Shown in pieces: positions 35,010 to 44,929 of a stretch of 64,000 nt of DNA; position 1 is the first letter of the stretch; the number at the start of each line of letters is the position of its first letter. The position numbers and the translations under genes are program-made. Source of the stretch: Halopseudomonas maritima. GTDB lineage: Bacteria > Pseudomonadota > Gammaproteobacteria > Pseudomonadales > Pseudomonadaceae. The notes beneath the pieces are model-generated. The model saw only the letters and a list, made by a program, of their open reading frames with translations. It ran no database searches and had not been told where the DNA came from. Location: NCBI RefSeq assembly GCF_021545785.1, contig NZ_CP079801.1, positions 682,001 to 746,000 on the forward strand, given 5' to 3'.

Positions 35010-36749
35010 TCAGCGGCGGAGCGAAAGCAGGGTATCGAGCGAGGCGCGCAGCTTGCCGGCCTTGATTGGCTTGTTGAGTACCGCAACGCCCAGGGCACGC
35101 GCGCCCTGACGGCAGTCTTCGGTGCGATCAGCCGTAATCATCAGCGCAGGCAGATCCTCACCAAACTGCGCACGCAATGCCGCCAGTGCTTCCAGCCCGG
35201 TCCGGCCGCCGTCCAGATGATAATCAACCAGCGCCAGATCCGGCGCTCGGCCCTGCAGGCAACTCAGCGCCTGCTCAAGATCGGCGGCCGTCAGCACATC
35301 GGCGCCCCACTGCTGCAATAAGCCCTGCATGCTTTGCAGCACCATCTGCTCGTTGTCGATCACCAACAGGCGACGACCTTGCAACGGCACGGCCAGATGC
35401 GTTCCCAGGCTACTGCGCAGCTGACTGACCAATGGGCGCCGAACCAATGGCACACGCACGCTGAATACCGAACCGCGCCCCAGCCGCGAGCGCACCTGCA
35501 CCTCAACCTTGAGCAGGCGCGAGATGCGCTCGACAATCGCCAGCCCCAGACCCACGCCGCGGCGCTGTCCGGGCCGGTCGACATCGAGCTGGTTGAACTC
35601 CTGGAATATGCGGCGGAAATGCGCCCGATCAATGCCGCGTCCGGTATCCCAAACCTCTATCCACAGATCGCTGCCCCGCCGTCGGCAGCCCACCAGCACA
35701 CCGCCACTCTGGGTGTAGCGAATGGCGTTGCTGATAAAGTTGCGCAGGATACGGCTGAGTAGGCGAAAGTCCGTATGCACGGCGTGCGCGCAGGTGCGGC
35801 CACGCAAGCTGATGCCAGCCGCTTCGGCCACACTGCCGAACTCGCTGAGTAGCGGCTGCAGCAATTCATCCACACTGCAATCGCTGTATTCGGGCTGCAG
35901 GTTGGGCTGGTCCAGGCGCGCGATGTCCAGCAGGTCGCTGAGCATATCCTCCGCGCTTTCCAGCGCCGTGTGGGAACGCTCCACCAGCAGCCGCGCGCTC
36001 TCAGGCAAGGCAATATCGCCCAGCGTCGCCATCAGCAAACGCGCCGCGTTCAGCGGCTGCAAGAGGTCGTGACTGGCCGCGGCGAGATAGCGGTTCTTGC
36101 TGCGGTTGGCCTGTTCGGCGGCATCACGTGCCTTGCGTAACTCACTCTGAGTGCGCTCGTGCTCGATGATCTCGTAGCGCAAACTCTCGTTCAGCCCTTC
36201 CAGCTCATGGGTGCGCTGTTGCACGCGCTGCTCCAGCTCATCGTTGAGTTGTTGCATAGCCAGCTGCGCCTGCTTGCGCTCAGTCACGTCGGCAACAAAG
36301 GCTTCAATCACGTGGTCATTGGCATCGGGGCGCAGCAGAATATTCATGCGCGCGTCCATCAGCGTGCCATCGGCGCGCAGCAACCGGGTCTCGTACCCCG
36401 TCAGCTCGCCTCTGCGCAGCAACTGCTGACGAATACGTTGAAACTCAGACTCGCCACCCATAAAGAACTGCCCGCCCAACGAGCTGCGCGCTGCCACCAG
36501 CTCGGCGGCCGAGCGGTAGCCCAGCATGCGCGCCAACGACCGGTTGGCCGTGTGCAAGCCGTCAGCCAGGCTGGCCTGAAAGATCCCGTGAACTGCATTC
36601 TCGAACAGCCACTTGTAGCGGTTACGTTCTGCTTCCAGCTCCTCCAGCCGAGCCAACAGCTCCGGGTAGTAGCTCTTGCGCGATGACTGCGACCCCAGCC
36701 CGAGCAGCCCGGTGAGTACATCCCGGCGCGGGTCAGAGGGCCTCGGCAT
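35010..36749 (-). CDS. PAS hybrid histidine kinase with receiver domain (ErcS'-like)
   Basis: 579 residues, apparently cytosolic. Order: a short coiled coil (about 28-45), PAS domain (about 45-165), coiled coil (about 165-225), HisKA with the phospho-His in AAASHDLLQPLN (near 233), HATPase_c (NFISNAIRYTQSG; GRGID; GVGLGLAI), and a C-terminal receiver with phospho-Asp in LALVDYHLD (near 505). The start overlaps the ercA-like gene by 17 bases. In P. aeruginosa related kinases beside ercA belong to the ethanol-oxidation control network (recalled, not tested). Confidence 0.88.
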   Translation of the reverse strand: MPRPSDPRRDVLTGLLGLGSQSSRKSYYPELLARLEELEAERNRYKWLFENAVHGIFQASLADGLHTANRSLARMLGYRSAAELVAARSSLGGQFFMGGESEFQRIRQQLLRRGELTGYETRLLRADGTLMDARMNILLRPDANDHVIEAFVADVTERKQAQLAMQQLNDELEQRVQQRTHELEGLNESLRYEIIEHERTQSELRKARDAAEQANRSKNRYLAAASHDLLQPLNAARLLMATLGDIALPESARLLVERSHTALESAEDMLSDLLDIARLDQPNLQPEYSDCSVDELLQPLLSEFGSVAEAAGISLRGRTCAHAVHTDFRLLSRILRNFISNAIRYTQSGGVLVGCRRRGSDLWIEVWDTGRGIDRAHFRRIFQEFNQLDVDRPGQRRGVGLGLAIVERISRLLKVEVQVRSRLGRGSVFSVRVPLVRRPLVSQLRSSLGTHLAVPLQGRRLLVIDNEQMVLQSMQGLLQQWGADVLTAADLEQALSCLQGRAPDLALVDYHLDGGRTGLEALAALRAQFGEDLPALMITADRTEDCRQGARALGVAVLNKPIKAGKLRASLDTLLSLRR

Positions 36750-37896
36750 AGACGACCTCGACGTCCTTCACGCTGGACTCGCGCGGGTTGGTCAGAATGC
36801 ACGGATCATCCATTGCGTGCAGCGACAGGGTGCGCAAGTCACTGGTGCTTACCCCATGCATACGCAGGCTCTGATGAAAACCCATGGCCTGTTTCAAGTC
36901 GATCAGGTGCTGGATCAGACGCGCGCGAATCTGCGGCGTCGTCAGCCCGCGGGTATCAATATCCAGCGTATTGGCGATCACCTTGAAACGCTCTGGCGCG
37001 GCGTCAAAGTTAAAGGCCACCACGTGTTCAACCAGAATGGCGTTGCACAAACCGTGCGGCAGATCGAGAAAGCCACCGAGGCTGTGCGACATGGCGTGCA
37101 CGGCGCCAAGAATGGCGTTGGAGAAGGCCAGGCCCGCCTGCAGGCTGCCCAGCATGATCTGCTCACGCACGGCCAGGTCCTGCGGATTGCGCATCATATT
37201 GACCAGATTGGCGTTGAGCAGGCGCATGGCTTCCAGCGCATGGGCATCGGTCATCGGTCCGCTGCCGGTCGACACAAAAGCCTCAATGGCATGCACCATG
37301 GCGTCAATCCCGGTGCAGGCCGACAGAAAGGTATCCATGGTGGAGGTGGTTTCCGGGTCGATCAGCGACACATCCGGCACCACCGCCTTGCTGATAATGG
37401 AAAACTTCACCTTCTCCTGCTGATCGGAAATGATCACAAACTGCGATACGTCGGCCGAGGTGCCTGCGGTGGTCGGGATACAGATCAGCGGGGGGATAGG
37501 CGCACGAATGGTATCCACGCCTTCAAATTCCAGAATGTGCCGATCATGGGCCACCGCAATGCCAATGGCCTTGGCGCAATCGATAGGGCTGCCGCCGCCA
37601 ATAGCCACAATGACGTTGCAGCCGGCAGCACGATACACCTCGGCGCCGTGCATCACCTCTTCGGTACGCGGGTTGGCCGATACCTGGGTAAAGAGCACGT
37701 AGTCGATATCCTGCGACTGCAGGCTCTGCTCCACATCCACTACCCAACCAGCGGCCTGCACACCCGGGTCCGACACCAGCAGCACCTTGCGGGCGCCGAA
37801 GGTGGAGGCGTAATTGGCAACAGTCTTGCGCGATCCGGCGCCAAAAATGATCTCTGGCGTCACAAACTTGCGCAACTGGCTGACATCGTAGGACAT
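36733..37896 (-). CDS. ercA: iron-containing alcohol dehydrogenase, ErcA-like
   Basis: A group III Fe-dependent alcohol dehydrogenase of 387 residues. NAD-binding GGGSPIDCAKA is near 100. The metal-site region includes AVHAMSHSLGG and DLPHGLCNA, with the expected Asp/His ligands. The N-terminal RKFVTPEIIFGAGS is typical. The overlap with a hybrid kinase gene is why I favour ErcA, a regulatory-pathway member rather than a bulk catabolic enzyme. Confidence 0.85.
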   Translation of the reverse strand: MSYDVSQLRKFVTPEIIFGAGSRKTVANYASTFGARKVLLVSDPGVQAAGWVVDVEQSLQSQDIDYVLFTQVSANPRTEEVMHGAEVYRAAGCNVIVAIGGGSPIDCAKAIGIAVAHDRHILEFEGVDTIRAPIPPLICIPTTAGTSADVSQFVIISDQQEKVKFSIISKAVVPDVSLIDPETTSTMDTFLSACTGIDAMVHAIEAFVSTGSGPMTDAHALEAMRLLNANLVNMMRNPQDLAVREQIMLGSLQAGLAFSNAILGAVHAMSHSLGGFLDLPHGLCNAILVEHVVAFNFDAAPERFKVIANTLDIDTRGLTTPQIRARLIQHLIDLKQAMGFHQSLRMHGVSTSDLRTLSLHAMDDPCILTNPRESSVKDVEVVYAEAL

Positions 37897-38113
37897 GCTT
37901 TGGCATCCGCGTTGTTGTTGTAGTGCTGTGGACTCAACAGGGCGTGGTAGAGCGGCACAGGCGGTCCCGGCAGACTACCCCAAAGTGGCTCGCTTTATAA
38001 GCCGCCCAAGTGCGAACTAAGACTGAAGTAGCAACGGCTCAGCCCCTAAGTTGCATGGCCGCCCTACCCCGCTGCTCGCCAGCATGGAGGCACAACAACA
38101 AGGATGAGTCGCC

Positions 38114-40246
38114 ATGTCTGTGCGCTGCCAACCGGCCCTGCATCTGCTGCTGGCCTGCCTGTTTTGTCTGCTCAGTTCTGCTCTGCAAGCCCAGGGCCAG
38201 AATACGACTGACTGGCAGACGGCGGTACAGCAGCTGTTCCCCAGTGCCACCCGCCTGGTCGAGAAAGAGGGCTCGCCGCCGGTCTATCAAGCCTTTCAGC
38301 TCGATCAGCTACTTGGCTACGCCTTTGAGTCCACCGACTACTCGAGCCTGCAGGGCTTTTCCGGCAAGCCCATTCGGCTGCTGATCGGCATGACGCCGGA
38401 AGGAAAGCTGACCGGAGTAAAGGTACAGGAACACCATGAACCCGTGTTTCTCCATGGTCTGGGCGAGCAGTCGTTGTTCAACTTCACCGATCAGTACGCC
38501 GGCCGCAATATCGCCACCCCCATTGTGGTTGGCAGCATTCATGGCGGCAGCGTCGACGGCTCAGCTGTTGGTTACATCGATGGCGTCAGCAAGGCGACCG
38601 TTTCTGTAGTGATCCTTAACGAGACGGTCTTGCAGTCAGCCATGACCGTCGCGCGAGCGTTGCTCCCCGATTTTGCCCAAGGCCCGCAAGCCATCGCTCG
38701 CCCCGAGCTGTTCGAGCCCCTCGACTGGCAGCAACTGCTCCAGCGCGGGCTGCTACAACACTGGGTACTAGAGGCAGCAGCAGTAGAAACCGCTCTGGGC
38801 AACAGCCTGAGGCTGTATCCGGGCTTTGCGGCGGATGCCGACCTGCCCTTCAGCGAGCTGTACTTTGCCTACCTGAACACACCCACAACCGGGCGCAACC
38901 TGCTCGGCGCGCAAGCCTTCGAACAGCTGCAGGACCAACTGCTGCCTGGCGAACAGGCCTTGCTAGTGCTCTCACGCGGGCAGTATCCCCATGTGCCGGA
39001 GGACTTCATTCCGGCCACCGCGCCCAGCCGCATCAACCTGCTGCAACACGGCAAAGCGATCGAACTGCACGACATGGACTTCAACAACGGGATGCTCCAG
39101 ACGCTGTTGACCCTGCCCGCGGGTGACTGGCAGGCCAACATCTTCCGCATCAAAACCCACGCTGCCTTCAACCCGGTTGACCCTGCCGCTCTGCAACTCA
39201 ACGTTACCCTGCGCCGCAACCCGCTCAGCGAACAGCACAGCCACTTTGAGCAGGCGCTGACGCTGCAGCCGGACCTGTTCCAGGTGCAGGCCGTTGACGC
39301 CGCCCCGGCGCCTGCGCCGATATGGCTGCAGATGTGGCAGCAACGGCTCTGGCAGATTGGCGTACTGCTGGTCTCGCTGACGCTGGTTAGCGTGCTGTTT
39401 GTCCGCCAGCAGCGCATCAGCCGGCACGTTCATCGCTTCCATCAACTGCGTGCCGGGTTTCTGCTGTTCACGTTGCTGTTCATCGGTTTCTACGCCCAAG
39501 GACAGTTGTCGGTGGTGAATATTTTCACCCTGCTGCTCGCACTCTGGCACGGCTTCGACATCACGGTCTTTTTGATGGATCCGGTGATCTTTATTCTCTG
39601 GAGCTTCACCTTTATCAGCCTGTTTCTCTGGGGCCGCGGCCTGTTCTGCGGCTGGCTCTGCCCCTTTGGCGCCCTGCAGGAAATGGTCGGCTGGGTGGCA
39701 AAAAAGCTGCACCTGCGCCAATGGAAAATCAGCGAGCGCTGGCATCGTCGTCTGCAGTGGCTCAAGTATGTGATTCTGCTCGGCCTGATTCCGACTGCCT
39801 TCTACTCGTTGACACTGGCCGAGCGCTTGGCCGAGGTTGAGCCGTTCAAAACCTCGATCACCCTGGGCTTTGTACGCTCCTGGCCGTTCGTGCTGTACGC
39901 CCTGTTGCTGCTGGGCGTTGGCCTGTTTGTGCACAAGTTTTACTGCCGCTACGTCTGCCCGCTCGGAGCGGGGCTGGCAATCCTCGGCAGGCTGCGGCTG
40001 TTCTCCTGGCTGACGCGCATCAAAGCCTGCGGCGCGCCCTGCCAGCACTGCCACAACAAATGCGAGATCGGCGCCATCAAGCGCAGCGGCGCCATCGATT
40101 ACGACGAGTGCATCCAGTGTCTGGAATGCATCGTGATACTGAACAACGAGGATCAGTGCGTAGACGCCATCCGCGCGCGCAAGCAGGCGGCGCGGGCCAA
40201 GCGTGCCGACCATGTCATCGTCAGCGATTGGGCACCCCAGCGCTAA
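38114..40246 (+). CDS. NosR/NirI-like membrane flavo-iron-sulfur protein
   Basis: 710 residues. A signal peptide is followed by a periplasmic FMN-binding domain (about 60-185) with the flavinylation-type motif DGVSKATVS, a long periplasmic region, about five membrane helices (about 412-650), and a cytoplasmic ferredoxin domain with CQHCHNKC and CIQCLEC. Two CxxxCP motifs (FCGWLCPFG, YCRYVCPLG) lie at membrane boundaries. NosR-type proteins carry electrons across the membrane to periplasmic enzymes. No nos genes are nearby, so the partner here is unknown. Confidence 0.85.
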   Translation: MSVRCQPALHLLLACLFCLLSSALQAQGQNTTDWQTAVQQLFPSATRLVEKEGSPPVYQAFQLDQLLGYAFESTDYSSLQGFSGKPIRLLIGMTPEGKLTGVKVQEHHEPVFLHGLGEQSLFNFTDQYAGRNIATPIVVGSIHGGSVDGSAVGYIDGVSKATVSVVILNETVLQSAMTVARALLPDFAQGPQAIARPELFEPLDWQQLLQRGLLQHWVLEAAAVETALGNSLRLYPGFAADADLPFSELYFAYLNTPTTGRNLLGAQAFEQLQDQLLPGEQALLVLSRGQYPHVPEDFIPATAPSRINLLQHGKAIELHDMDFNNGMLQTLLTLPAGDWQANIFRIKTHAAFNPVDPAALQLNVTLRRNPLSEQHSHFEQALTLQPDLFQVQAVDAAPAPAPIWLQMWQQRLWQIGVLLVSLTLVSVLFVRQQRISRHVHRFHQLRAGFLLFTLLFIGFYAQGQLSVVNIFTLLLALWHGFDITVFLMDPVIFILWSFTFISLFLWGRGLFCGWLCPFGALQEMVGWVAKKLHLRQWKISERWHRRLQWLKYVILLGLIPTAFYSLTLAERLAEVEPFKTSITLGFVRSWPFVLYALLLLGVGLFVHKFYCRYVCPLGAGLAILGRLRLFSWLTRIKACGAPCQHCHNKCEIGAIKRSGAIDYDECIQCLECIVILNNEDQCVDAIRARKQAARAKRADHVIVSDWAPQR

Positions 40247-40276
40247 ACCAGCACCATAACAACAAAGGACGTCACC

Positions 40277-40705
40277 GTGAAAAATCTGGATTTAGGTCAT
40301 ATCCAATGGAGCCAACTACCCGGCTTCGACAACTTCGACTACTGCGTACTGAGTGTCGACCGCCCCAACAAGCTGGTCGATGTGCTGTTCCACTTCCACG
40401 AGAACGACCCAATCGTGCTGCACCGCCACTGCGCGGTAAACCACACCTTCGTGATCAGTGGCGAGCACCGCCTGTTCCACGCCAACGGTGAGCTCAAGGA
40501 CGTTCGCCCCACCGGCAGCTACACCATCAGCCAGCCCGACACCACGCCGCACCGCGAATGCGGCGGCGAAGGTGGCACCTTGGTACTGTTCAGCATTCGC
40601 GGCACCGAGGGCGTCATGTACGAGATTCTGGATGATCAAGAGAACCTGATTGCCGTGTTCGACATGGATACCTTTGCGGCATTGCAGGCAGCAAACGCGC
40701 AGTAA
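40277..40705 (+). CDS. cupin-domain protein
   Basis: 142 residues with a single cupin fold: motif 1 HFHENDPIVLHRHCAVNHTFVISGEHRLF and motif 2 near TPHRECGGEGGTLVLFSIRG supply His/Glu metal ligands. The GTG start has AAGGAC upstream and lies 30 bases after the NosR-like gene, so they probably share a transcript. It resembles the acetylacetone-cleaving/ChrR-type cupin group. The reaction is unknown. Confidence 0.78.
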   Translation: MKNLDLGHIQWSQLPGFDNFDYCVLSVDRPNKLVDVLFHFHENDPIVLHRHCAVNHTFVISGEHRLFHANGELKDVRPTGSYTISQPDTTPHRECGGEGGTLVLFSIRGTEGVMYEILDDQENLIAVFDMDTFAALQAANAQ

Positions 40706-40791
40706 CACATTGGCCGAGCGCAGCAGAGCGCCGCGCTTGAGCCCTCCCCCGTGGCTGCTAGAATGCTGGCTTTTCAGCGGAGAGAGTCGGC

Positions 40792-41088
40792 ATGCCCGCC
40801 AAGCAAGCACAGGTCAGTACCCCCCACGCCAGCCGTTACATCACCCGGCTGTGCAAGCACTTTGCCCACAAGGTGGAGTCCACCTGGGACGAGCAGCAGG
40901 GTGTGACCGACTTTCCGTTCGGCCGTTGCGTGATGCAGGCCGATGGCGCACAACTGGCGCTGCACTGCACTGCCGATGACGAGACTCAGCTTGAACGTGT
41001 GTGCTGGGTGGTAACCGACCACCTGGAGCGCTTCTCGGTGGCGGTGGAGCAAGGCGAGGCCTTGAGTGTGGAGTGGCAGGCGGCCTGA
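40792..41088 (+). CDS. DUF2218 family protein
   Basis: 98 residues. STPHASRYITRLCKHFAHKV and TDFPFGRCVM are the family hallmarks. DUF2218 genes commonly sit beside siderophore or iron uptake genes, as here, and a heme or iron-siderophore role has been suggested. It is convergent with the iron ABC operon. Confidence 0.85.
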   Translation: MPAKQAQVSTPHASRYITRLCKHFAHKVESTWDEQQGVTDFPFGRCVMQADGAQLALHCTADDETQLERVCWVVTDHLERFSVAVEQGEALSVEWQAA

Positions 41089-41107
41089 ACCGCCTGCATT
41101 GTCAGGC

Positions 41108-42022
41108 TTAGGGCTTGTTAGCCTTGATCAGATTTTCGACGTCATCAATCACTTGCATGGCGGCCAACGGACCACCCACCGAGGTCCACAGCGAGCCGTC
41201 TACCGCTGCCATCTGACCCGCCTTGACCGCGCCCAGCTGCTGGAACGCCGGGGTATCACGCGCCTGACTCAGTGCCTCGGCGGCCTCACCGGTACCCGCC
41301 AGGGTGCCCACTACCAGCCAGTCTGCATCCAGCAAGTCCAGCGACTCCAGACTCAGTGCCTGCGAATGGGTGAAACCAGGCTGGCGTTGCTGCTCTGGCC
41401 GCACAAGGCCCAGGTCCTTGATGACGTGGCTGGCGAAGGAGTCTTCCAGCATGTACACCGGTCCCTTGGGGTTCCAGCGCACAATGCTCATGCTCTGCCC
41501 CTGCTCGGCAGCCAGCGCTTCGCGCGCCTGCTGAGCGCGGGTCTGGTAACTGGCGGTAAAGGCCTCTACAGCCTCCGGCTCGCCCAGCACGTTGGCGATC
41601 AGCTGCAGGCTGTCCTGCCAAGGCTCACCCGGCTTGGCCGTGACCACGGTCGGCGCAATGGCACGATACAGCTCCAGCGTCTCGGGACGGTCGGTGGCGG
41701 TAAGAATCAGATCAGGCTGCAGTTCGAGCAGCAGCTCGGTGTTGACGTTGCCCAGGTCACCGATGATATCGATCTGTGGCGACCGCTCGGCCAGATAACC
41801 CGGCACACCGCTCTGGCCGCGCCCGTTGACAGTGCCAACCGGTGTTTTGCCGATGGCCAGCATGGCGTCCAGATCCAGCTCACTCAGCGCCACAACGCGC
41901 TGCGGCCGGTCAGGCACTTCGACCGTTTCACCATAGGCATCAGTCACGCTGCGGGCCTGAGCCGGCAGTGCACAAAGCAGCAGGGCCGCTGCGGCAGCAA
42001 AACCCTTGAGTAGTTCAGACAT
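41108..42022 (-). CDS. iron-siderophore ABC transporter binding protein
   Basis: 304 residues with a signal peptide cleaved near AQA-RSV. The periplasmic-binding fold has RVVALSELDLDAMLAIG, the class III start, and PDLILTA in the middle. It is the last gene of the transport operon and its ATG overlaps the ATPase gene by 8 bases. The substrate is probably an Fe(III)-hydroxamate or citrate-type chelate; the sequence does not decide. Confidence 0.88.
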   Translation of the reverse strand: MSELLKGFAAAAALLLCALPAQARSVTDAYGETVEVPDRPQRVVALSELDLDAMLAIGKTPVGTVNGRGQSGVPGYLAERSPQIDIIGDLGNVNTELLLELQPDLILTATDRPETLELYRAIAPTVVTAKPGEPWQDSLQLIANVLGEPEAVEAFTASYQTRAQQAREALAAEQGQSMSIVRWNPKGPVYMLEDSFASHVIKDLGLVRPEQQRQPGFTHSQALSLESLDLLDADWLVVGTLAGTGEAAEALSQARDTPAFQQLGAVKAGQMAAVDGSLWTSVGGPLAAMQVIDDVENLIKANKP

Positions 42023-42851
42023 GGGGCAACTCCTTGGGGTGGATAAAGGGGGCAGAGGCCGTCGTCAGGCGACGCGGCACTATCACCGGGGCGCCGTCAC
42101 CCGGGGCGGCGAGAATATCAACGGGGGTGTTGTAGAGACGCTCTATCAGCTCCTTGCTGATCACTTCGCGGGCCTCGCCAAAGGCCTGCACGCGGCCTTC
42201 GGCCATGGCAATCAGCTGATCGCAATAACGCGCAGCGCAGGCCAGGTCGTGCATCACAATCAGCACCGTGCGGCCGTTGGCCGACATCGCATGGATGGCT
42301 TCCATCACCTCCGTCTGATGACCGATGTCCAGCGCACTGGTTGGCTCATCGAGCAGCACCATGCCAGTGTTCTGCGCCATGATCATCGCCAGCCAGACGC
42401 GCTGAACCTGGCCACCGGACAAGTCACTGACGCTGCGCTGACGCAGCTCTTGCAACTGCAGAGTGGCGATCGCCTCCTCCACCAGTCGACGGTCTTCAAT
42501 GCTCCATTGGCGCAGCCAGCCTTGATGCGGATGACGTCCATACTGCACCAGCTGCTCGACGCTAATGCCGGCGGGCACCAGCGGGCGCTGCGGTAGATAG
42601 GCCAGCTGACGCGCCAGCTCGCGCGTGGAAAAACTGGCCAACGGCTGGCCCGCCAGCACTATCTCGCCGCTAGCAGCGGTGTGCTGCCCGGCCAGCAGCT
42701 TGAGCAGCGTCGACTTGCCGCAACCGTTGGGGCCAACCACCCCCACCAGACTGCCTGGCTGCAACGCGAAGGACACGTCCTGCACCGTCGGCGCGTGCTG
42801 GGCCTTGGGCCGATAGGAAAAAGTCAGATCCTGCACCTGCAACAACGACAT
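42015..42851 (-). CDS. iron-siderophore ABC transporter ATPase (FepC/FecE type)
   Basis: 278 residues. Walker A GPNGCGKST, signature LSGGQVQRVWLA, and Walker B GMVLLDEPTSALD are intact. It energises import through the two permeases upstream. The ATG abuts the permease stop. Confidence 0.93.
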   Translation of the reverse strand: MSLLQVQDLTFSYRPKAQHAPTVQDVSFALQPGSLVGVVGPNGCGKSTLLKLLAGQHTAASGEIVLAGQPLASFSTRELARQLAYLPQRPLVPAGISVEQLVQYGRHPHQGWLRQWSIEDRRLVEEAIATLQLQELRQRSVSDLSGGQVQRVWLAMIMAQNTGMVLLDEPTSALDIGHQTEVMEAIHAMSANGRTVLIVMHDLACAARYCDQLIAMAEGRVQAFGEAREVISKELIERLYNTPVDILAAPGDGAPVIVPRRLTTASAPFIHPKELPHV

Positions 42852-43903
42852 CAGTCAGCCCTCTTGCGATTCTGCAACAGCAGCAACAACAGCAATACGC
42901 CACCCAGCACACGAGTCATCAGCCCCGCGGGCATTTCAACCGGATCGGCCAGTACACGCACCAGGGTGTCAGCCAGCAGTAACAGCAGCGCGCCCAGAGC
43001 AGCCGACAACCAGACCGGCACCGGGCCGGAGCGCAACAGCCAGGACGCGAGAATTGGCGCCGCCATGCCAACAAAGATCACCGGCCCGCCAATCGCAGCG
43101 CCCAGGCCGGCGATCAGGATAGCCAGCGCCAGCAGTGACAATTGCACCGCAAGCACCGGCACACCCAGGCCCTGAGCGGTGTCGCTGCCCAAACGCAACA
43201 CCGACAGCGCTCGCAGCAACAGCGCCACCGGGGGCAGCAGCACCAGCAAGCAGAACACAACCGGCACCACCACGCGGTAACCCTGCCCGGCAAAATGCCC
43301 CATGCTCCACATATAAAGCGCACTCAGGTGCGCAATGGGCTGCGATGACATGGCAAATTCGGACAAGGCATCGAACAGCTCAGTCAACGCGATACCCACG
43401 ACAATAAACAGATAGCCCTGCTCCCCCGGTCGACGGCACAGGGTGAACAGGCAAGCAGCGGCCAACACGGCCCCGAGCGGTGCGGCCCACCAGGGCCAGC
43501 TGCCCAGCGTCAGATACAGGGAGAAGAACACAATCGCCAGGGTGGCCCCCTCGTTGACCCCGATCATGTCGGGCGTGGCCAGGCGGTTTTGTACCAGCGT
43601 CTGCACCAGGCAGCCGGACAGCCCCAAGGCAGCCCCCGCCACCATCACCGCCAACACCCGTGGCAGGCGGATATCAAACAGCATCAGTTGTTGTAGCCGG
43701 TTACCCTGCCCCAGCAACGTCTGCAGCGCCTGCCAGGCGTCCATGCTGCCAGCGCCCAGCGACAGCGCCAGCAGGGCCGTCGCCAACAGCGCCAGCAGCA
43801 CCAGCCCCAGCAACAGGGTGGCGCGCCGGTTCAGCAGCAGCGACCAGCCGCCCAGCCTGAGGCACCAGTATCCGCTTGGCAGCTGTGTCGACTTATCGCT
43901 CAT
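42851..43903 (-). CDS. iron-siderophore ABC transporter permease (FecCD type)
   Basis: 350 residues with about nine or ten membrane helices. Family segments are IRLPRVLAVMVAGAALGLSGCLVQ near 95-120 and GAAIGGPVIFVGMAAPIL near 280. It pairs with the permease encoded upstream to form the channel. Confidence 0.92.
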   Translation of the reverse strand: MSDKSTQLPSGYWCLRLGGWSLLLNRRATLLLGLVLLALLATALLALSLGAGSMDAWQALQTLLGQGNRLQQLMLFDIRLPRVLAVMVAGAALGLSGCLVQTLVQNRLATPDMIGVNEGATLAIVFFSLYLTLGSWPWWAAPLGAVLAAACLFTLCRRPGEQGYLFIVVGIALTELFDALSEFAMSSQPIAHLSALYMWSMGHFAGQGYRVVVPVVFCLLVLLPPVALLLRALSVLRLGSDTAQGLGVPVLAVQLSLLALAILIAGLGAAIGGPVIFVGMAAPILASWLLRSGPVPVWLSAALGALLLLLADTLVRVLADPVEMPAGLMTRVLGGVLLLLLLLQNRKRAD

Positions 43904-43912
43904 CGCCGCTCC

Positions 43913-44929
43913 TCATCGCCCGGCCAGCAGCGAACGGAAACCGCCGCGCAGCACAACCAGAATCAACACCGGCGCGCCGATAGCGGCCAGCAAGGTCCCC
44001 ACCGGCAGCTCGTAGGGCTGAATCAGCCAGCGCGCCAGAATATCCGCACCAATCAGCAGCAGCGCCCCCGACAATGCTGAAAACAGCAGCTGCCGCGGCA
44101 AGACAACCGGCTCGATAGCACGCCCACAATACGCTGCCAGAAAGCCGATGAAACCGATGGGGCCAGCCACCGCCACCGCGCAGGCAGTAAGAATCGACGC
44201 GGCGGTCAGCACCCCGGCGCGCACCCAACTGGTCGATACCCCCAGCGCCCGCGCCTGCTGGTCTCCCATGCTCATCAGCTGCAAGCGGTGACTGAGCGCG
44301 ATAGCGCCCAGCAGCGCCAGCGCGGCACCAGGCAGCAGGGTCGCCAGCGAATCCATCTGCACACCTGCCAGCGAGCCAAGATTCCAGAAGCGAAACTGAT
44401 CCAGCGCAACCCGGTCAGCCAGCAGCAGATAGTTGGCCAACCCGCCAAACACCGCCGTCAGCGCCACACCAGCCAGCACCAGACGCAGGGGGCTGGCCAC
44501 GCCCATCATGGATGCCAGCGCCAGCACAACCAGGTTGCCCAGCACCGCGCCAATACCGGCCCAGAGCAGATAGCCGCCGGTCGACTCAACGGCGAAAAAG
44601 CTGATCCCGATCACCAGTGCAAACACCGCGCCCTCGTTTACCCCCAACAGGCCCGGCTCGGCCAGCGGGTTACGCGTCGCCCCCTGCAACAGACTGGCCG
44701 CTACCGCCAACGCAGCGCCAATCAGCAGTGAGGCCAGGGTGCGTGGCAAGCGCAGCGTGTCGACGATCATCGCCAGCTTGTCGTCAGCCAGCCGCGCCGG
44801 GTCGCCCAGCAAATAGCCCACCACCTCGTGCAGGCCGTAGGTGCCGGCACCGGTGCCCAGCGAAGTGAGCACCAGCAGCACCAGTAACAGCAGAGACACG
44901 GCCAGCACTGTCCATTGACGTCGACTCAT
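43913..44929 (-). CDS. iron-siderophore ABC transporter permease (FecCD type)
   Basis: 338 residues, polytopic. Motifs LRLPRTLASLLIGAALAVAASLLQGATRNPLAEPGLLGVNEGA and VAGPIGFIGFLAAY are characteristic of the BtuC/FecD fold. The ATG overlaps the MFS gene stop by 4 bases. Confidence 0.92.
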   Translation of the reverse strand: MSRRQWTVLAVSLLLLVLLVLTSLGTGAGTYGLHEVVGYLLGDPARLADDKLAMIVDTLRLPRTLASLLIGAALAVAASLLQGATRNPLAEPGLLGVNEGAVFALVIGISFFAVESTGGYLLWAGIGAVLGNLVVLALASMMGVASPLRLVLAGVALTAVFGGLANYLLLADRVALDQFRFWNLGSLAGVQMDSLATLLPGAALALLGAIALSHRLQLMSMGDQQARALGVSTSWVRAGVLTAASILTACAVAVAGPIGFIGFLAAYCGRAIEPVVLPRQLLFSALSGALLLIGADILARWLIQPYELPVGTLLAAIGAPVLILVVLRGGFRSLLAGR

